Assembly: GCF_015533855.1 (NCBI RefSeq)
Contig: NZ_AP024154.1
Coordinates: 5,090,501-5,154,500 of the forward strand
Direction: 5' to 3'
DNA: 64,000 nucleotides
DNA from: Echinicola sp. 20G
Lineage (GTDB): Bacteria > Bacteroidota > Bacteroidia > Cytophagales > Cyclobacteriaceae
In this document: piece after piece, positions 1 to 9,361 of the stretch
Layout: each line of letters opens with the position of its first letter
Numbering within the stretch: the stretch's first letter is position 1
The notes under the pieces: model-generated
Databases searched by the model: none
Seen by the model: the letters and a program-made list of their open reading frames with translations, nothing else
What the model was told of the DNA's origin: nothing
Made by a program: the position numbers and the translations under genes

Positions 1-282
1 GGTAATGACATTGGCACACAATACCGTAGTGCTATTTTCTATCATTCTCCTGCTCAAAAAGAAAAAGCAGAATATTATATCAAGAAACTGAACGAAGAAA
101 ACATTTATCCCAAAAAAATTGTTACCCAAGTAGCGCCAATGAAAGTCTTCTATGTAGCTGAAGATTATCACCAAAATTATTATAACCTCAACAAGGAACA
201 AGGCTATTGCCAGTTTGTGATCACCCCCAAACTGGAGAAATTCAAAAAGGTATTCAAGGATAAGCTTAAGGAAAGCAAATAA
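1..282 (+). CDS. msrA: Peptide-methionine (S)-S-oxide reductase MsrA, C-terminal part
   Basis: The first 94 codons are open from the window edge to TAA at 280-282; the N-terminal part, with the catalytic GCFW-type motif, lies outside. The visible part begins GNDIGTQYRSAIFYH, the conserved substrate-pocket segment of MsrA. It continues with APMKVFYVAEDYHQNYY, the conserved Glu/Asp-Tyr-His-Gln-x-Tyr region near the C-terminus. MsrA reduces the S-epimer of methionine sulfoxide in proteins or free methionine. msrB follows after 28 bases on the same strand, so the two are very likely one operon covering both sulfoxide epimers. Whether this copy is exported cannot be judged without its N-terminus. 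Confidence 0.93.
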   Translation, partial: GNDIGTQYRSAIFYHSPAQKEKAEYYIKKLNEENIYPKKIVTQVAPMKVFYVAEDYHQNYYNLNKEQGYCQFVITPKLEKFKKVFKDKLKESK

Positions 283-310
283 AACGATTTCCCCAATAAA
301 CTTTAAAACC

Positions 311-829
311 ATGAAAAGATTGTTCATTTTAGGTGTTTTACTAACCGCCCTTTATAGCTGCGGAATGGGGCAGGTAACGAAAGAAGGAGTGGAAAACCCT
401 TACTACTCAAGAACTGACACCACTCATATAAATGTTTCCAATACCGAATGGAAAAAAATACTTCCTCCCTTTTTGTATGCAGTCGCCCGTGAAGCAGCAA
501 CAGAGAGGGCTTTTACGGGACAGTATTGGGACAGTGATACTAAAGGAACCTATTATTGCGCGGTCTGTGGCAACAAGCTTTTTGTCTCCGAAGCTAAATT
601 TCAAAGTGACTGCGGATGGCCTAGTTTCTTCGAGGCAGTCAGGAAAAACAGTGTTGTTTATAAAAAAGACAATTCACACGGTATGCAGAGAATTGAAGTA
701 CTGTGTGGCCGATGCGATTCTCACTTAGGACATATCTTTGACGATGGTCCGCCCCCTACTCATAAAAGATTTTGTATGAATTCCATATCCTTGGACTTTG
801 AACCTATCGGAACAATTGGATTAAACTGA
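311..829 (+). CDS. msrB: Peptide-methionine (R)-S-oxide reductase MsrB, predicted lipoprotein
   Basis: 172 residues. MsrB reduces the R-epimer of protein methionine sulfoxide. Visible signatures are two CxxC pairs (CAVC and CGRC) expected to bind structural zinc, the CGWPSF segment, the HLGHIFDDGP segment, and RFCMNSISLDF carrying the catalytic cysteine. The first ~20 residues form a hydrophobic signal ending LYSC, a loose lipobox, so the enzyme is probably a lipoprotein acting outside the cytoplasm. The family domain is ~120-130 residues, so the extra N-terminus fits signal plus linker. It sits directly behind msrA and is closed by a strong terminator. Export is inferred from the N-terminus only. 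Confidence 0.95.
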   Translation: MKRLFILGVLLTALYSCGMGQVTKEGVENPYYSRTDTTHINVSNTEWKKILPPFLYAVAREAATERAFTGQYWDSDTKGTYYCAVCGNKLFVSEAKFQSDCGWPSFFEAVRKNSVVYKKDNSHGMQRIEVLCGRCDSHLGHIFDDGPPPTHKRFCMNSISLDFEPIGTIGLN

Positions 830-839
830 TTCATAAGGA

Positions 840-865
840 AAGGCTGGCAAAACCAGCCTTTTTTT
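840..865 (+). terminator. Intrinsic terminator of msrA-msrB
   Basis: Arms aaggctgg (840-847) and ccagcctt (853-860) pair perfectly around a 5-base loop and are followed by a T run on the plus strand. It lies 11 bases after the msrB stop and overlaps the 3' end of the convergent gene by two bases. Confidence 0.9.
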
Positions 866-2999
866 AGTTCACCACCACCTCATCTACAAAGACCCAACCC
901 TTATCTCCGGCCCCTCTATGCCAAGCAGGCAACTTGGTATTAGGAAACAACCTCAAGCGTAAAGAGTGATAGGTTTTAGAGGGAATATCAAAAATCATCT
1001 GTTCCATCCTACTTTTCTGGGATTTTTCCGGGACATCTAAGTCTTTTGAAACTATCGTTTTCCATGGCTGACTCCCATTTGATCTTCCTTCCAGAATTAC
1101 CTTGACAGGAGGAAATATATGAGCTTCCTCATGATACATTAAGCTCACAGCTAATTTGGAAGCGGTCTGCTCTCCTAAATCAACGAACAAATCGAGTGGC
1201 TCATCTCTAAATCCCAACCAATCACCGGAGGCATAATTGGAATCTCCTTTCTTTTGATCCACCAAGGTTTCTTTGCCCTTCCCTTGATAATTTCCTGAAG
1301 GACTTGTTTTCAAATCGACATGATCAGGCTTAATCAATCCTGCTTGATAAAAACTTTCTGTTGCAGTTTCACTTTTAGACCAGCCTTTTGCGAATGCTCT
1401 TGCTTTAAGCTGAACTGTCTCTTCCAAATGAATGGGCCCTTCATAAACCAAGCTGTTCAGACTATCTGGCTCACTGCCATCCAACGTATACCTAATCTGC
1501 ACCGAACCAATAGGATGTTTTAGAACCACTTCCTCTGAATTTTTGAAAATCTTATTTTCAAATTTTACTTGCGGGGCATTAAGTTGATAAACAATCCCTT
1601 CATCCTGAAACCCCCATTCCAATATCACATGAGGCATTATTTTCGTAAAACCTTCACTGTCTTTCCCTGTCAAGCCTGTATCCCACAGACTTAAGGACTC
1701 TAGAAGTTTCACCTTTACCAAAAGGTCAAATACCGATTTGTCAAGTTCATTTCCAGCCAAGGAAAGCAGCTTTAAATGGGGCAGATCTGGAAGAAAACCT
1801 AGTTGATTGGCCTTCACACCAGTCGAATTGAGTTTTAGGTCTTCAAGATTCTTTAAGGCACCAATTGCTTTCAGATCAACCCCATCAAGAGGCATTTTAT
1901 TTAAATTCAAACTCACCACTTGATCCTTAATCTTATTTAAGTCAGAAAGGGATTTTGCATCAAATGCTCCTGCTCCAAAATAAGAAACAGAAAGTGCTGG
2001 TGAACCTGGAAATATTGGTTCAACCAAACGATAAAAATTATTCAAGCTTTCTACATCTTCTTCTTTGGCTGCTGGAAAATCATAAGGAGCATCTTTTTCC
2101 ATTTGTAAGCTTGCCAACTGATAGAGAGGACTTTCTTGACCTTGATCGGCCAAAGTGCCTTCAAAATCTGCTCCGCCCTGAACCCAAAGTTTTAATATTT
2201 CTAGTTCCTCTGGACTCAACTGGGCCTTACCCTTCGGGGGCATATGCTTTTTCTCTTCCTTTGGAAGCTCTATACGATGTACCAAAAGAGATTTCTCCCA
2301 ATGGGCAGAATCGAACAATGCTCCATTTTTTCCACCTTTGACAATAAACTCCACTTCATCCAACCGCAAGCCTCCTTTGATTTTACTGGCCTGATGACAA
2401 CTGATACACTTATTATCCAATATAGGCTTCACCAAATGGGTAAACACCTCTGCCTCCTCTAAAGAAACCTTACCTTCACGATCTGCTTGCAAAGGTGCCA
2501 TTAAAAAGTCCGTTCCATGGGTCAAATTAGCTCCCCAATGTCCCGCACCAATCAAGACTACCACTAAAGCCAAGCTCAGGGATTTTTGCATTTTTGGCCA
2601 TTTATCCAAGGTAAAATAAACCAGCAGTGCAATGAAATAAACACTTACCCCCATCCATTTGTGAAGGTTGAGATTATCCCCCTCATACCCTTCCTCTTGA
2701 CTTAACATCCAACCGCTCAATACCGCTATTCCAGCAAAAAAAGTGGCTAAGAGCAATGACCACCTGGCCATTCTCTGTTGATGTGGTGAGGGCAGGATAT
2801 TGGGAACCAACACAAATACTAAAGCCACCAGCATCAGCACAATTGGGAAGTGCAAAATCAAAGGATGACTTCGTCCCAAGACTTGAAGAATCGGCGGCAC
2901 CACTAGACGGTCTCCTCCGATCAGGAAAATTATAAGTAGGCCAGTAAATACAATAAGGGCATTTTCCAGCCAACTTTGGAGGTTATTTCTGATATTCAT
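864..2999 (-). CDS. Membrane-anchored c-type cytochrome domain protein with LRR-like and FN3-associated domains
   Basis: 711 residues. Residues ~1-165 hold several membrane helices with a DUF2231-like pattern (HPLILHFPIVLMLVAL). A planctomycete-type cytochrome c domain follows, with one heme motif CISCH at 198-202 and the MPPKGKAQLS stretch near 253 that usually supplies the distal ligand. Residues ~340-465 have leucine-rich-repeat spacing. Residues ~480-550 resemble the chitobiase/FN3-associated C-terminal domain (IRYTLDGSEP). The last ~150 residues look like a galactose-binding discoidin fold. It is the third gene of an operon whose other members carry PSCyt/DUF1553 and DUF1501. The family is common in Planctomycetes and Bacteroidota that degrade polysaccharides, but no biochemical role is established; an electron-transfer role tied to glycan breakdown is only inference. 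Confidence 0.85.
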   Translation of the reverse strand: MNIRNNLQSWLENALIVFTGLLIIFLIGGDRLVVPPILQVLGRSHPLILHFPIVLMLVALVFVLVPNILPSPHQQRMARWSLLLATFFAGIAVLSGWMLSQEEGYEGDNLNLHKWMGVSVYFIALLVYFTLDKWPKMQKSLSLALVVVLIGAGHWGANLTHGTDFLMAPLQADREGKVSLEEAEVFTHLVKPILDNKCISCHQASKIKGGLRLDEVEFIVKGGKNGALFDSAHWEKSLLVHRIELPKEEKKHMPPKGKAQLSPEELEILKLWVQGGADFEGTLADQGQESPLYQLASLQMEKDAPYDFPAAKEEDVESLNNFYRLVEPIFPGSPALSVSYFGAGAFDAKSLSDLNKIKDQVVSLNLNKMPLDGVDLKAIGALKNLEDLKLNSTGVKANQLGFLPDLPHLKLLSLAGNELDKSVFDLLVKVKLLESLSLWDTGLTGKDSEGFTKIMPHVILEWGFQDEGIVYQLNAPQVKFENKIFKNSEEVVLKHPIGSVQIRYTLDGSEPDSLNSLVYEGPIHLEETVQLKARAFAKGWSKSETATESFYQAGLIKPDHVDLKTSPSGNYQGKGKETLVDQKKGDSNYASGDWLGFRDEPLDLFVDLGEQTASKLAVSLMYHEEAHIFPPVKVILEGRSNGSQPWKTIVSKDLDVPEKSQKSRMEQMIFDIPSKTYHSLRLRLFPNTKLPAWHRGAGDKGWVFVDEVVVN

Positions 3000-3061
3000 T
3001 AATGCTTAATTCGTAAGAATGCTTCCTTCTTTGTTAGGGGTAAATTCACCCAATTTGGCAA

Positions 3062-4516
3062 TTACACCAAGATATCTTTGACTACAGCGCCATGAACATC
3101 TGTCAAGCGGTACCTTCTTCCAAGGTGCTTAAAGGTCAAGCGCTCGTGGTCAATTCCCATGAGGTGTAAAATAGTGGCTTGAAAGTCATGTACATGAACT
3201 GGATCTTTGACAATATTATAGCCAAACTCATCAGTTTCTCCATAGACCATTCCCGACTTCACTCCTCCTCCGGCCATCCACACAGAAAATGCTCTTGGGT
3301 GATGATCCCTACCATAATTATCTGCAGACATCTTGCCTTGACAGTAATTTGTCCTTCCAAACTCTCCTCCCCATATCACCAATGTTTCATCCAGTAAGCC
3401 TCTTTGTTTCAAATCTGTGATCAAAGCCGCAGAAGCCTGATCGACATCTTGGGCCTGTCCAGCCATCTCATTGGGCAAGTTACCGTGTTGGTCCCAGCCT
3501 TGATGGTATAATTGCACAAATCGCACCCCATTTTCAGAAAGTTTTCGCGCCAAAAGACAGTTGGCGGCGTAAGTTCCTGGAATGAGACAATCTGGGCCAT
3601 ATAGCTTAATAATGCTATCAGGCTCTTTGGACACATCCGTTACTTCTGGCACAGCAGTCTGCATTCGAAATGCCATCTCGTATTGTTGGATTTTTGCTTG
3701 AATTTCCGGATCACCATATTCTTCATAAGACATTTGGTTCATGGCCGCAATCTTATCCAACATCCTTCTTCTATCCATTCGCTTCATGCCCTCCGGGTCT
3801 CCCAAATAAAGCACTGGATCTTCAGAGCTTGAAAACTGAACACCTTGATGCACTGCATCCAAAAAGCCATTGGACCAAAGCTTGGAGTACACGCCCTGCC
3901 CGTTTCCTTTGCCTCTACTTAATAGCACACAGAAGGCTGGTAAATTATTGTTTTCACTGCCTAAACCATAGCTCAACCATGACCCCATACTTGGCCTATT
4001 TCCCACCTGGGCACCAGTCTGGAAAAAGGTCAAAGCCGGATCATGGTTAATCGCTTCCGTATGCATGGACTTCACGATACATATATCATCGACAATCTTG
4101 GCAGTATGGGGAAACAAATCACTGATCCAGGCCCTTGCTTCTCCATATTGGTTAAACCCATAATAGGACCCAACAAGCGGAAAAGAACTCTGACCAGCAG
4201 TCATCCCCGTTAGCCTTTGTCCCATCCTGATACTCTCCGGAAGGTCTTCTCCCATTCTTTTATTCAAAAGAGGCTTGTAGTCAAAAGACTCCAGTTGGCT
4301 AGGGGCTCCATTTTGAAAGAGATAAATTACCCTTTTTGCTTTTGGGGCAAAGTGGGGCAATGCAGCCATAATATCCTCTTCAGCACTGGACTTGCCGGTA
4401 AACAAGTCAGGCACTAATAGAGAGCCCAAAGCCATACTTCCCAAACCTAAGCTTAGTTTAGAAAGGAATTTTCTTCTGTTCTGGTTTAATCCGTGCTCTA
4501 ATACTTCCTTCTCCAT
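3062..4516 (-). CDS. DUF1501 domain-containing secreted protein
   Basis: 484 residues from the ATG at 4516, chosen because it starts one base after the upstream stop; an ATG at 4561 would overlap that gene by 44 bases. The N-terminus has NRRKFLSKLSLGLGSMALGS, a twin-arginine-like signal. The body shows DUF1501 features: VIYLFQNGAPSQLESFDYKP, MHTEAINHDPA, YHQGWDQHGNLP and VWMAGGGVKSG. DUF1501 proteins resemble the alkaline phosphatase/sulfatase fold, but their substrate is unknown. They are nearly always encoded beside PSCyt/DUF1549/DUF1553 proteins, as here. Confidence 0.9.
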   Translation of the reverse strand: MEKEVLEHGLNQNRRKFLSKLSLGLGSMALGSLLVPDLFTGKSSAEEDIMAALPHFAPKAKRVIYLFQNGAPSQLESFDYKPLLNKRMGEDLPESIRMGQRLTGMTAGQSSFPLVGSYYGFNQYGEARAWISDLFPHTAKIVDDICIVKSMHTEAINHDPALTFFQTGAQVGNRPSMGSWLSYGLGSENNNLPAFCVLLSRGKGNGQGVYSKLWSNGFLDAVHQGVQFSSSEDPVLYLGDPEGMKRMDRRRMLDKIAAMNQMSYEEYGDPEIQAKIQQYEMAFRMQTAVPEVTDVSKEPDSIIKLYGPDCLIPGTYAANCLLARKLSENGVRFVQLYHQGWDQHGNLPNEMAGQAQDVDQASAALITDLKQRGLLDETLVIWGGEFGRTNYCQGKMSADNYGRDHHPRAFSVWMAGGGVKSGMVYGETDEFGYNIVKDPVHVHDFQATILHLMGIDHERLTFKHLGRRYRLTDVHGAVVKDILV

Positions 4517-4517
4517 C

Positions 4518-6830
4518 CTATATTTTTGTAATCGTTTCTTCCAAATTATACAATGCGACAATCACCTGCATCATTGCAGCCGATTCCGCTGAAATACCTG
4601 ATTCATCCATTTCCATCTCCCCTACATCCAAACTCACTTTCACTTGATCGGAATGGCTTTCAAATCTTGTCTTCTCCTCTTGATAATACTCCAACATCAA
4701 ACCTTCCTCCTCACCAGTCATTTCCCTACACAAAACTTTCTGGAAAACCCACTGAATTCCTTCCTCTGGAGTCATATTTTCCTTTTCGATTTTTGTCGCC
4801 AAAACCCTCGAAGCCTCAAGTACAAATGGGTCGTTCAACATCACCAATGCCTGCAAAGGGGTATTCGTCCTTCCTCTAGTCACCTCACATCGATCCCTGT
4901 TACTGGCATCAAAAATAATGGCTTTGGGAGGAGGCACTGTAAGTTTGATGAAGTGATACAAACCTCTTCTGTAAAGGTCATCACCGTGATCTTGGACATA
5001 CTTTGCCAGTGTCCCCCTACCTGAAGTTGCCGCTTCCCATAACCCCTCAGGTTGATAAGGTTTGATGCTAGGCCCTCCAATCTCAGTATTAAGCAGTCCA
5101 CTAGAGGCCAAGACCAGATCTTGAACACTTTCAGCAGTAAGGCGTAACCTAGGCGCCCTGGATAAGTAAAGGTTTTCCGGATCTTTTCGCAATGCTTTGT
5201 TATTCACTTCAGAACTTTGTCTGTAAGTAGATGAAATGAAAATCTGCTTCATCAAACGCTTGATATCCCAACCATTTTCCATAAAATCCACTGCCAACCA
5301 ATCTAATAACTCTGGATGAGTAGGCAAATCACCTTGCATCCCAAAGTCCCCCGCTGACTTCACAATGCCCTGCCCAAAGATCTCTTGCCAAATCAAATTG
5401 ACAAAAACCCTGGCGGTAAGTGGATTATCCTTATTCGTTGTCCACTTGGCCAGCCCAAGGCGGTCTTTGGAATACTGGTCGTCAAATTTCATGATCGAAG
5501 AAGGAGTTCCAGGCTTAACTTCTTTGGATGGTGCATCGTAAACGCCTCTGTCCAAAACAAAGGTTTTTCTAAGCGTGTCCAATTCATCCATCACTGAAAC
5601 CATGATTTTACTGGTGTCTTGATGATTGAGGTAATCCAATATTCCCTCTTTTTGAAAATCTTTCTGATCTATCCAAAGAATTGGTGTCTTTGCAGGTTTG
5701 CTTCGGGAGACATCTCCTTCAAACCCTTTCTCCGGAGTATTGTTGAAAAAGGCATAAAGCTCATAATAATTTTCTTGGGAAAAGGGATCGTATTTGTGGT
5801 CGTGACATTGCGCACACTCCATTGTAACACCTAAAATCCCTTTGCTAAAAGTATTGGTCTTATCCAAAACATACTCCACTCTATATTCTTCATGAATAAC
5901 GCCCCCTTCTTCTGTATACTTATGATTTCGGTTAAATGCAGTTGCCAATATTTGTTCTTTGGTAGCATTGGGTAGCATATCTCCGGCCAACTGCCACGTG
6001 ATAAACTGGTCATAGGGAATGTTGTTATTAAAAGCATGAATCACCCAATCACGGTAAGGCCATTGGGTACGGTATTCGTCATCCTGATATCCGTAGCTGT
6101 CGGCATACCTAGAAATATCCATCCATAATACAGCCAGCTTTTCACCAAAAGCGTCCTTATTCAACAAGTCATCCACCAAAGTCTCATACTTTTCATCATC
6201 AAGATTTTGGTACTTTTCCATCATCTCCATTGTTGGAGGCAAGCCAGAAATATCCAAACTCAACCTTTTAATAAGCGCATAGGAATTGGCCTCATCGTTT
6301 GGCGACAATTTCTTTTCCTGCATCTTCGTGTAGGTGAAATAATCAATTTCATTCCTGCCCCAAGGCTGAGTTTCCGGAACGGGTGATTTTTGGGGCGGAA
6401 CAAATGCCCAGTGAGACTCATATTTGGCACCTTGACTGATCCATTTTTTGATAACCGCAATCTCATTTTCCTCCAATTTAAGATTTGACTCTGGAGGAGG
6501 CATTTGTTCAGACGGGTCTTCACTTATTATTTTTTGGTAGGCCACTGACAGCTCAGGATCTCCAGGTACAATCACATGCTGAGAGGGAGCATCCTTCAAT
6601 GCCGCATAAGCACCTTCTTCTGTATCCAATCTTAATCCTGCTTCTCGCTTATTCGCATCTGGCCCATGACAGGCAAAACATTTATCAGAAAGTATCGGGC
6701 GAACGTGGAAGTTATAGCTGACCTGATCGGAAGCCGATAAGGCAATTTGCCCCTCCTCTGATTTACCGCAGGAAAAGAAGAATAAACTTCCTGCCATACC
6801 TATCAACACATTTCTTAAGATTGGGAACAT
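4518..6830 (-). CDS. PSCyt1-DUF1549-DUF1553 c-type cytochrome lipoprotein
   Basis: 770 residues from the ATG at 6830. That start gives a clean lipoprotein signal (IGMAGSLFFFSC); the longer frame from 6893 has a non-signal-like leader. The PSCyt1 domain has heme motif CFACH at 51-55. The DUF1549 domain has a second CxxCH (CAQCH, 339-343) followed by HDHKYDPFSQENYYELYAFF. The DUF1553 domain follows, with TPLQALVMLNDPFVLEASR near its end. Two heme motifs point to a cell-envelope multiheme protein. It is first in the three-gene operon reaching down to 864. The typical length is 750-1000 residues, so this is a short member. Biochemical role unknown. Confidence 0.9.
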   Translation of the reverse strand: MFPILRNVLIGMAGSLFFFSCGKSEEGQIALSASDQVSYNFHVRPILSDKCFACHGPDANKREAGLRLDTEEGAYAALKDAPSQHVIVPGDPELSVAYQKIISEDPSEQMPPPESNLKLEENEIAVIKKWISQGAKYESHWAFVPPQKSPVPETQPWGRNEIDYFTYTKMQEKKLSPNDEANSYALIKRLSLDISGLPPTMEMMEKYQNLDDEKYETLVDDLLNKDAFGEKLAVLWMDISRYADSYGYQDDEYRTQWPYRDWVIHAFNNNIPYDQFITWQLAGDMLPNATKEQILATAFNRNHKYTEEGGVIHEEYRVEYVLDKTNTFSKGILGVTMECAQCHDHKYDPFSQENYYELYAFFNNTPEKGFEGDVSRSKPAKTPILWIDQKDFQKEGILDYLNHQDTSKIMVSVMDELDTLRKTFVLDRGVYDAPSKEVKPGTPSSIMKFDDQYSKDRLGLAKWTTNKDNPLTARVFVNLIWQEIFGQGIVKSAGDFGMQGDLPTHPELLDWLAVDFMENGWDIKRLMKQIFISSTYRQSSEVNNKALRKDPENLYLSRAPRLRLTAESVQDLVLASSGLLNTEIGGPSIKPYQPEGLWEAATSGRGTLAKYVQDHGDDLYRRGLYHFIKLTVPPPKAIIFDASNRDRCEVTRGRTNTPLQALVMLNDPFVLEASRVLATKIEKENMTPEEGIQWVFQKVLCREMTGEEEGLMLEYYQEEKTRFESHSDQVKVSLDVGEMEMDESGISAESAAMMQVIVALYNLEETITKI

Positions 6831-6946
6831 ATAAGGTAAAATTTCTGGGTTAAATGACCTAATAAATTTCCTAAAAAAATTAAACAATACCAACGATTTT
6901 TTGGTAAAAAATTAAAAAACAAAAACAAACACTTACAATATCTTTC

Positions 6947-6969
6947 GAAAGTGTACCTATTACACTTTC
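6947..6969. promoter_or_regulatory. Operator-like dyad upstream of the DUF1553/DUF1501 operon
   Basis: gaaagtgta (6947-6955) and tacactttc (6961-6969) form a perfect 9-base inverted repeat with a 5-base spacer. The left arm also overlaps the palindrome ctttcgaaag (6943-6952). It lies ~117 bases upstream of the ATG at 6830 and is the only structured element I see in the 6831-7207 gap. It has the size and symmetry of a dimeric repressor site; the regulator is unknown. Confidence 0.4.
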
Positions 6970-7207
6970 AGCCATCAGTATACCCAATTATATGTTTTCA
7001 GCTTTTCCCCTCATGGCATCAACTCAAAAAAAGGAAGCCGAAATCATTCTTCGCCTTGTAGATTTCTAGTGGGGGCTTTTGTGAAATATACCAAGCACCT
7101 AGTTAACCAAAAGTTTTTATCTCCAAAGGTTCCAGCCTAAGTCTAAGAAAAATAATACTATTTTTAGCCCCTCAAATATTTATTTAAACCATAACTCATT
7201 TTTATTC

Positions 7208-7753
7208 ATGCAAAAAGTGATCACGATTAGCCTCATTTTATGCCTTTTTCATTCATTGGCTTATGGCCAAAAGTCATTAGATAATGTAAATGGCCTCAAC
7301 CAGGTAAAGCTGAACCAAACACTTCAAGATTACCAAAAAAGCCTTTACCTGATAAGTGGCGATGAACCAGTATACAAAAACAACAACAGCATCCGTGAAA
7401 GTCTTAAACGAAACATCAAAAATGGTATCAGAGAAGGAGTTTATAAAGAACATAGTCACCTTTTCATTGATGGCAAAAAAGCATCTAAACTTAATATGAT
7501 TTTTTACAAAGGAGAATTGTATAAAATTAGATGGACTTTCAGAAAAGGAGATTTTAAAGACTTAGCATCACTTGCCAAATTCCTTAATCAACACTTTACA
7601 GAACAATTTGGACATCCGAAAGAAGTGTTATTTGGCGATACCTACATTTGGGAAGAAGATAAAAACTATTTGCAAGCTTTCTTGGACCAGACGGAATACC
7701 AAATCGAATTAAGGGACAAACAAATAGATCGAATTGTCAAAAACCTTCAGTAG
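7208..7753 (+). CDS. Small secreted protein of unknown function
   Basis: 181 residues starting with a clear Sec signal (MQKVITISLILCLFHSLAYG, cleavage likely at AYG-Q). The mature part is polar, lysine- and asparagine-rich, with a central IDGKKASKLNMIFYKGELYK stretch and alternating charged/aromatic strands that suggest a small beta-rich fold. I recognise no catalytic motif or named family. The pattern of a short periplasmic protein whose body asks for a growing chain (FKDLASLAKFLNQHF) is unremarkable among Bacteroidota hypotheticals. It stands alone on the plus strand between two minus-strand operons. Confidence 0.7.
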   Translation: MQKVITISLILCLFHSLAYGQKSLDNVNGLNQVKLNQTLQDYQKSLYLISGDEPVYKNNNSIRESLKRNIKNGIREGVYKEHSHLFIDGKKASKLNMIFYKGELYKIRWTFRKGDFKDLASLAKFLNQHFTEQFGHPKEVLFGDTYIWEEDKNYLQAFLDQTEYQIELRDKQIDRIVKNLQ

Positions 7754-7783
7754 ATTTTGATTACCTACTGACTTTCAGTAATG

Positions 7784-7875
7784 GAGTTGGATTTGGGAAT
7801 TTGGACTATGAAGAACCAAGGAAGTCAAATTTAGAAGATTTCACCAATTCTTTCCTAACGTCCCAAACCCAACTC
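7784..7875. repeat. 15-base imperfect inverted repeat enclosing 62 bases
   Basis: gagttggatttggga (7784-7798) pairs with tcccaaacccaactc (7861-7875) with one mismatch. A smaller hairpin (tactga/tcagta) lies just before it. It fills the space between the convergent genes ending at 7753 and 7886, and a T-rich stretch follows on the plus strand. It could serve as a terminator or be a relic of a small mobile element. Confidence 0.4.
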
Positions 7876-7885
7876 TATAATATTT

Positions 7886-9361
7886 TTATTTAAGATTAGA
7901 GACCTTAAAACTCCAAGCATATTGGCAAGGCAATTCATTAAAACTTATTTCTGGCATTATTACCTTCAGGTCATTTCCTATCTTTTCAAACTTCAGAGGC
8001 TTATCATAGCCCAGTAAGCTTACCATAGTATTTTCGGTGACTTTCACATTTTTGATCAGCAAATCACCCTTAGGAAAAACAGGACTGATGGCATATAAAC
8101 TCCCATCCTTTTGGGTAAAAAACAATTCTTTGACAGCCTTACCCGGAGATGGGTTTATGGTTTGTTTCAGTATATAATCTCCTCCCAAATAACTGCCTTT
8201 ATGATCAATATCTCGATCTCCTTCTGACCACTGAGCCGATTGGTCTGCTTTTCTAGTTCCATAAATGGCTTCACCATTTATAGCTAACCATTCACCGATT
8301 TGCAATAGACGTTCCTGCATAATCGGAGGAATATTTCCCCTCGCATCAGGGCCAATATCCAACAATAAATTCCCCCCATTACTCACCACATCTACCAACA
8401 TCAAAATAAGGGCTTGGGCACTGTTATAATCTTGTGCATCTTCATTTTGGTTATAGCCAAACGAAAATCCCATGCCCCTACATTCTTCCCATGGCTTATC
8501 AAAAACCTTTCCTGCTTCATATTCCGTCGTGTAATAGCCACCATGCTTTTGTCGGAGCCCTTTTCCCCATCGGTCATTTACCAGAATATTATCTTTAGCT
8601 GCAGACTCATTATATAGCCAAGCTAAAAATTCCTCGCTTCTCCACCTTTCTCCCTCCATTTCCCATTCTCCATCTGTCCATAATATATCCGGTTGATAGC
8701 TTTGCACAAGGTCCTTTACTTGAGGTAAATAATGCTCCTCCACAAATCGGTCTTTATCATTTTGCCACCAAGGATGGTACCATTCATACAATGAATAATA
8801 TAGTCCCATCTTCACTGGAGTTTTTCTGACAGCCTCTGTTAATTCTCCGACCAAATCACGCTTTGCCCCCACTTCCATACTGTTCCAGGCAAAACCTCTA
8901 TCATTGGCCTGCTCATTTGGCCAAAGGGTAAAGCCATCATGGTGCTTGGAAGTCAAGACAATGTACTTGGCTCCTGCTTCCTCAAATAAGCTGGCCCATT
9001 CATCAGGGTCAAACAAATCTGCGGTAAACATTTCCCCAAAATTATAATAAGGAAAATCAGCTCCATAAGTATCGACGTGATATTGATAGACTTCATCACC
9101 TTTGAAATCTCCATTGCCAAAAAGTTTCTTGCTTTGTAACCAATATTGGTACCACTCTGAATAAGTGCCTTTGGGTGACCAAGCAGGTACCGAATAAGGT
9201 CCCCAATGGATAAATATGCCAAACTTGGCATCTTCAAACCATTCAGGCACCGGCCGCTTGTCCAATGACTCCCATTTGGCCTCGTATTGCTGCGCATGCA
9301 GAACAGGAGACAGCATTAAAGCGATTAATAAAGCAAACAAAGAAGTGTTGAGATATTTCAT
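7886..9361 (-). CDS. Secreted alpha-L-fucosidase, GH29
   Basis: 491 residues from the ATG at 9361, which puts the signal peptide (MKYLNTSLFALLIALMLSPV, cut after LHA) at the true N-terminus. GH29 features: EWFEDAKFGIFIHWGPYSVP near residue 40-60, YIVLTSKHHDGFTLWPN near 133-149, and DILWTDGEW, whose Asp (~230) is the expected nucleophile. The enzyme removes terminal alpha-L-fucose from glycans by a retaining mechanism in the periplasm or outside. A small beta domain follows the barrel. No SusCD genes are next to it, so it is not in a classical polysaccharide utilisation locus. Confidence 0.95.
   Translation of the reverse strand: MKYLNTSLFALLIALMLSPVLHAQQYEAKWESLDKRPVPEWFEDAKFGIFIHWGPYSVPAWSPKGTYSEWYQYWLQSKKLFGNGDFKGDEVYQYHVDTYGADFPYYNFGEMFTADLFDPDEWASLFEEAGAKYIVLTSKHHDGFTLWPNEQANDRGFAWNSMEVGAKRDLVGELTEAVRKTPVKMGLYYSLYEWYHPWWQNDKDRFVEEHYLPQVKDLVQSYQPDILWTDGEWEMEGERWRSEEFLAWLYNESAAKDNILVNDRWGKGLRQKHGGYYTTEYEAGKVFDKPWEECRGMGFSFGYNQNEDAQDYNSAQALILMLVDVVSNGGNLLLDIGPDARGNIPPIMQERLLQIGEWLAINGEAIYGTRKADQSAQWSEGDRDIDHKGSYLGGDYILKQTINPSPGKAVKELFFTQKDGSLYAISPVFPKGDLLIKNVKVTENTMVSLLGYDKPLKFEKIGNDLKVIMPEISFNELPCQYAWSFKVSNLK

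Noticed and set aside
6894..7207. Small gene in the spacer before 7208
   Set aside because: No frame has a start, length or motif that supports a gene.
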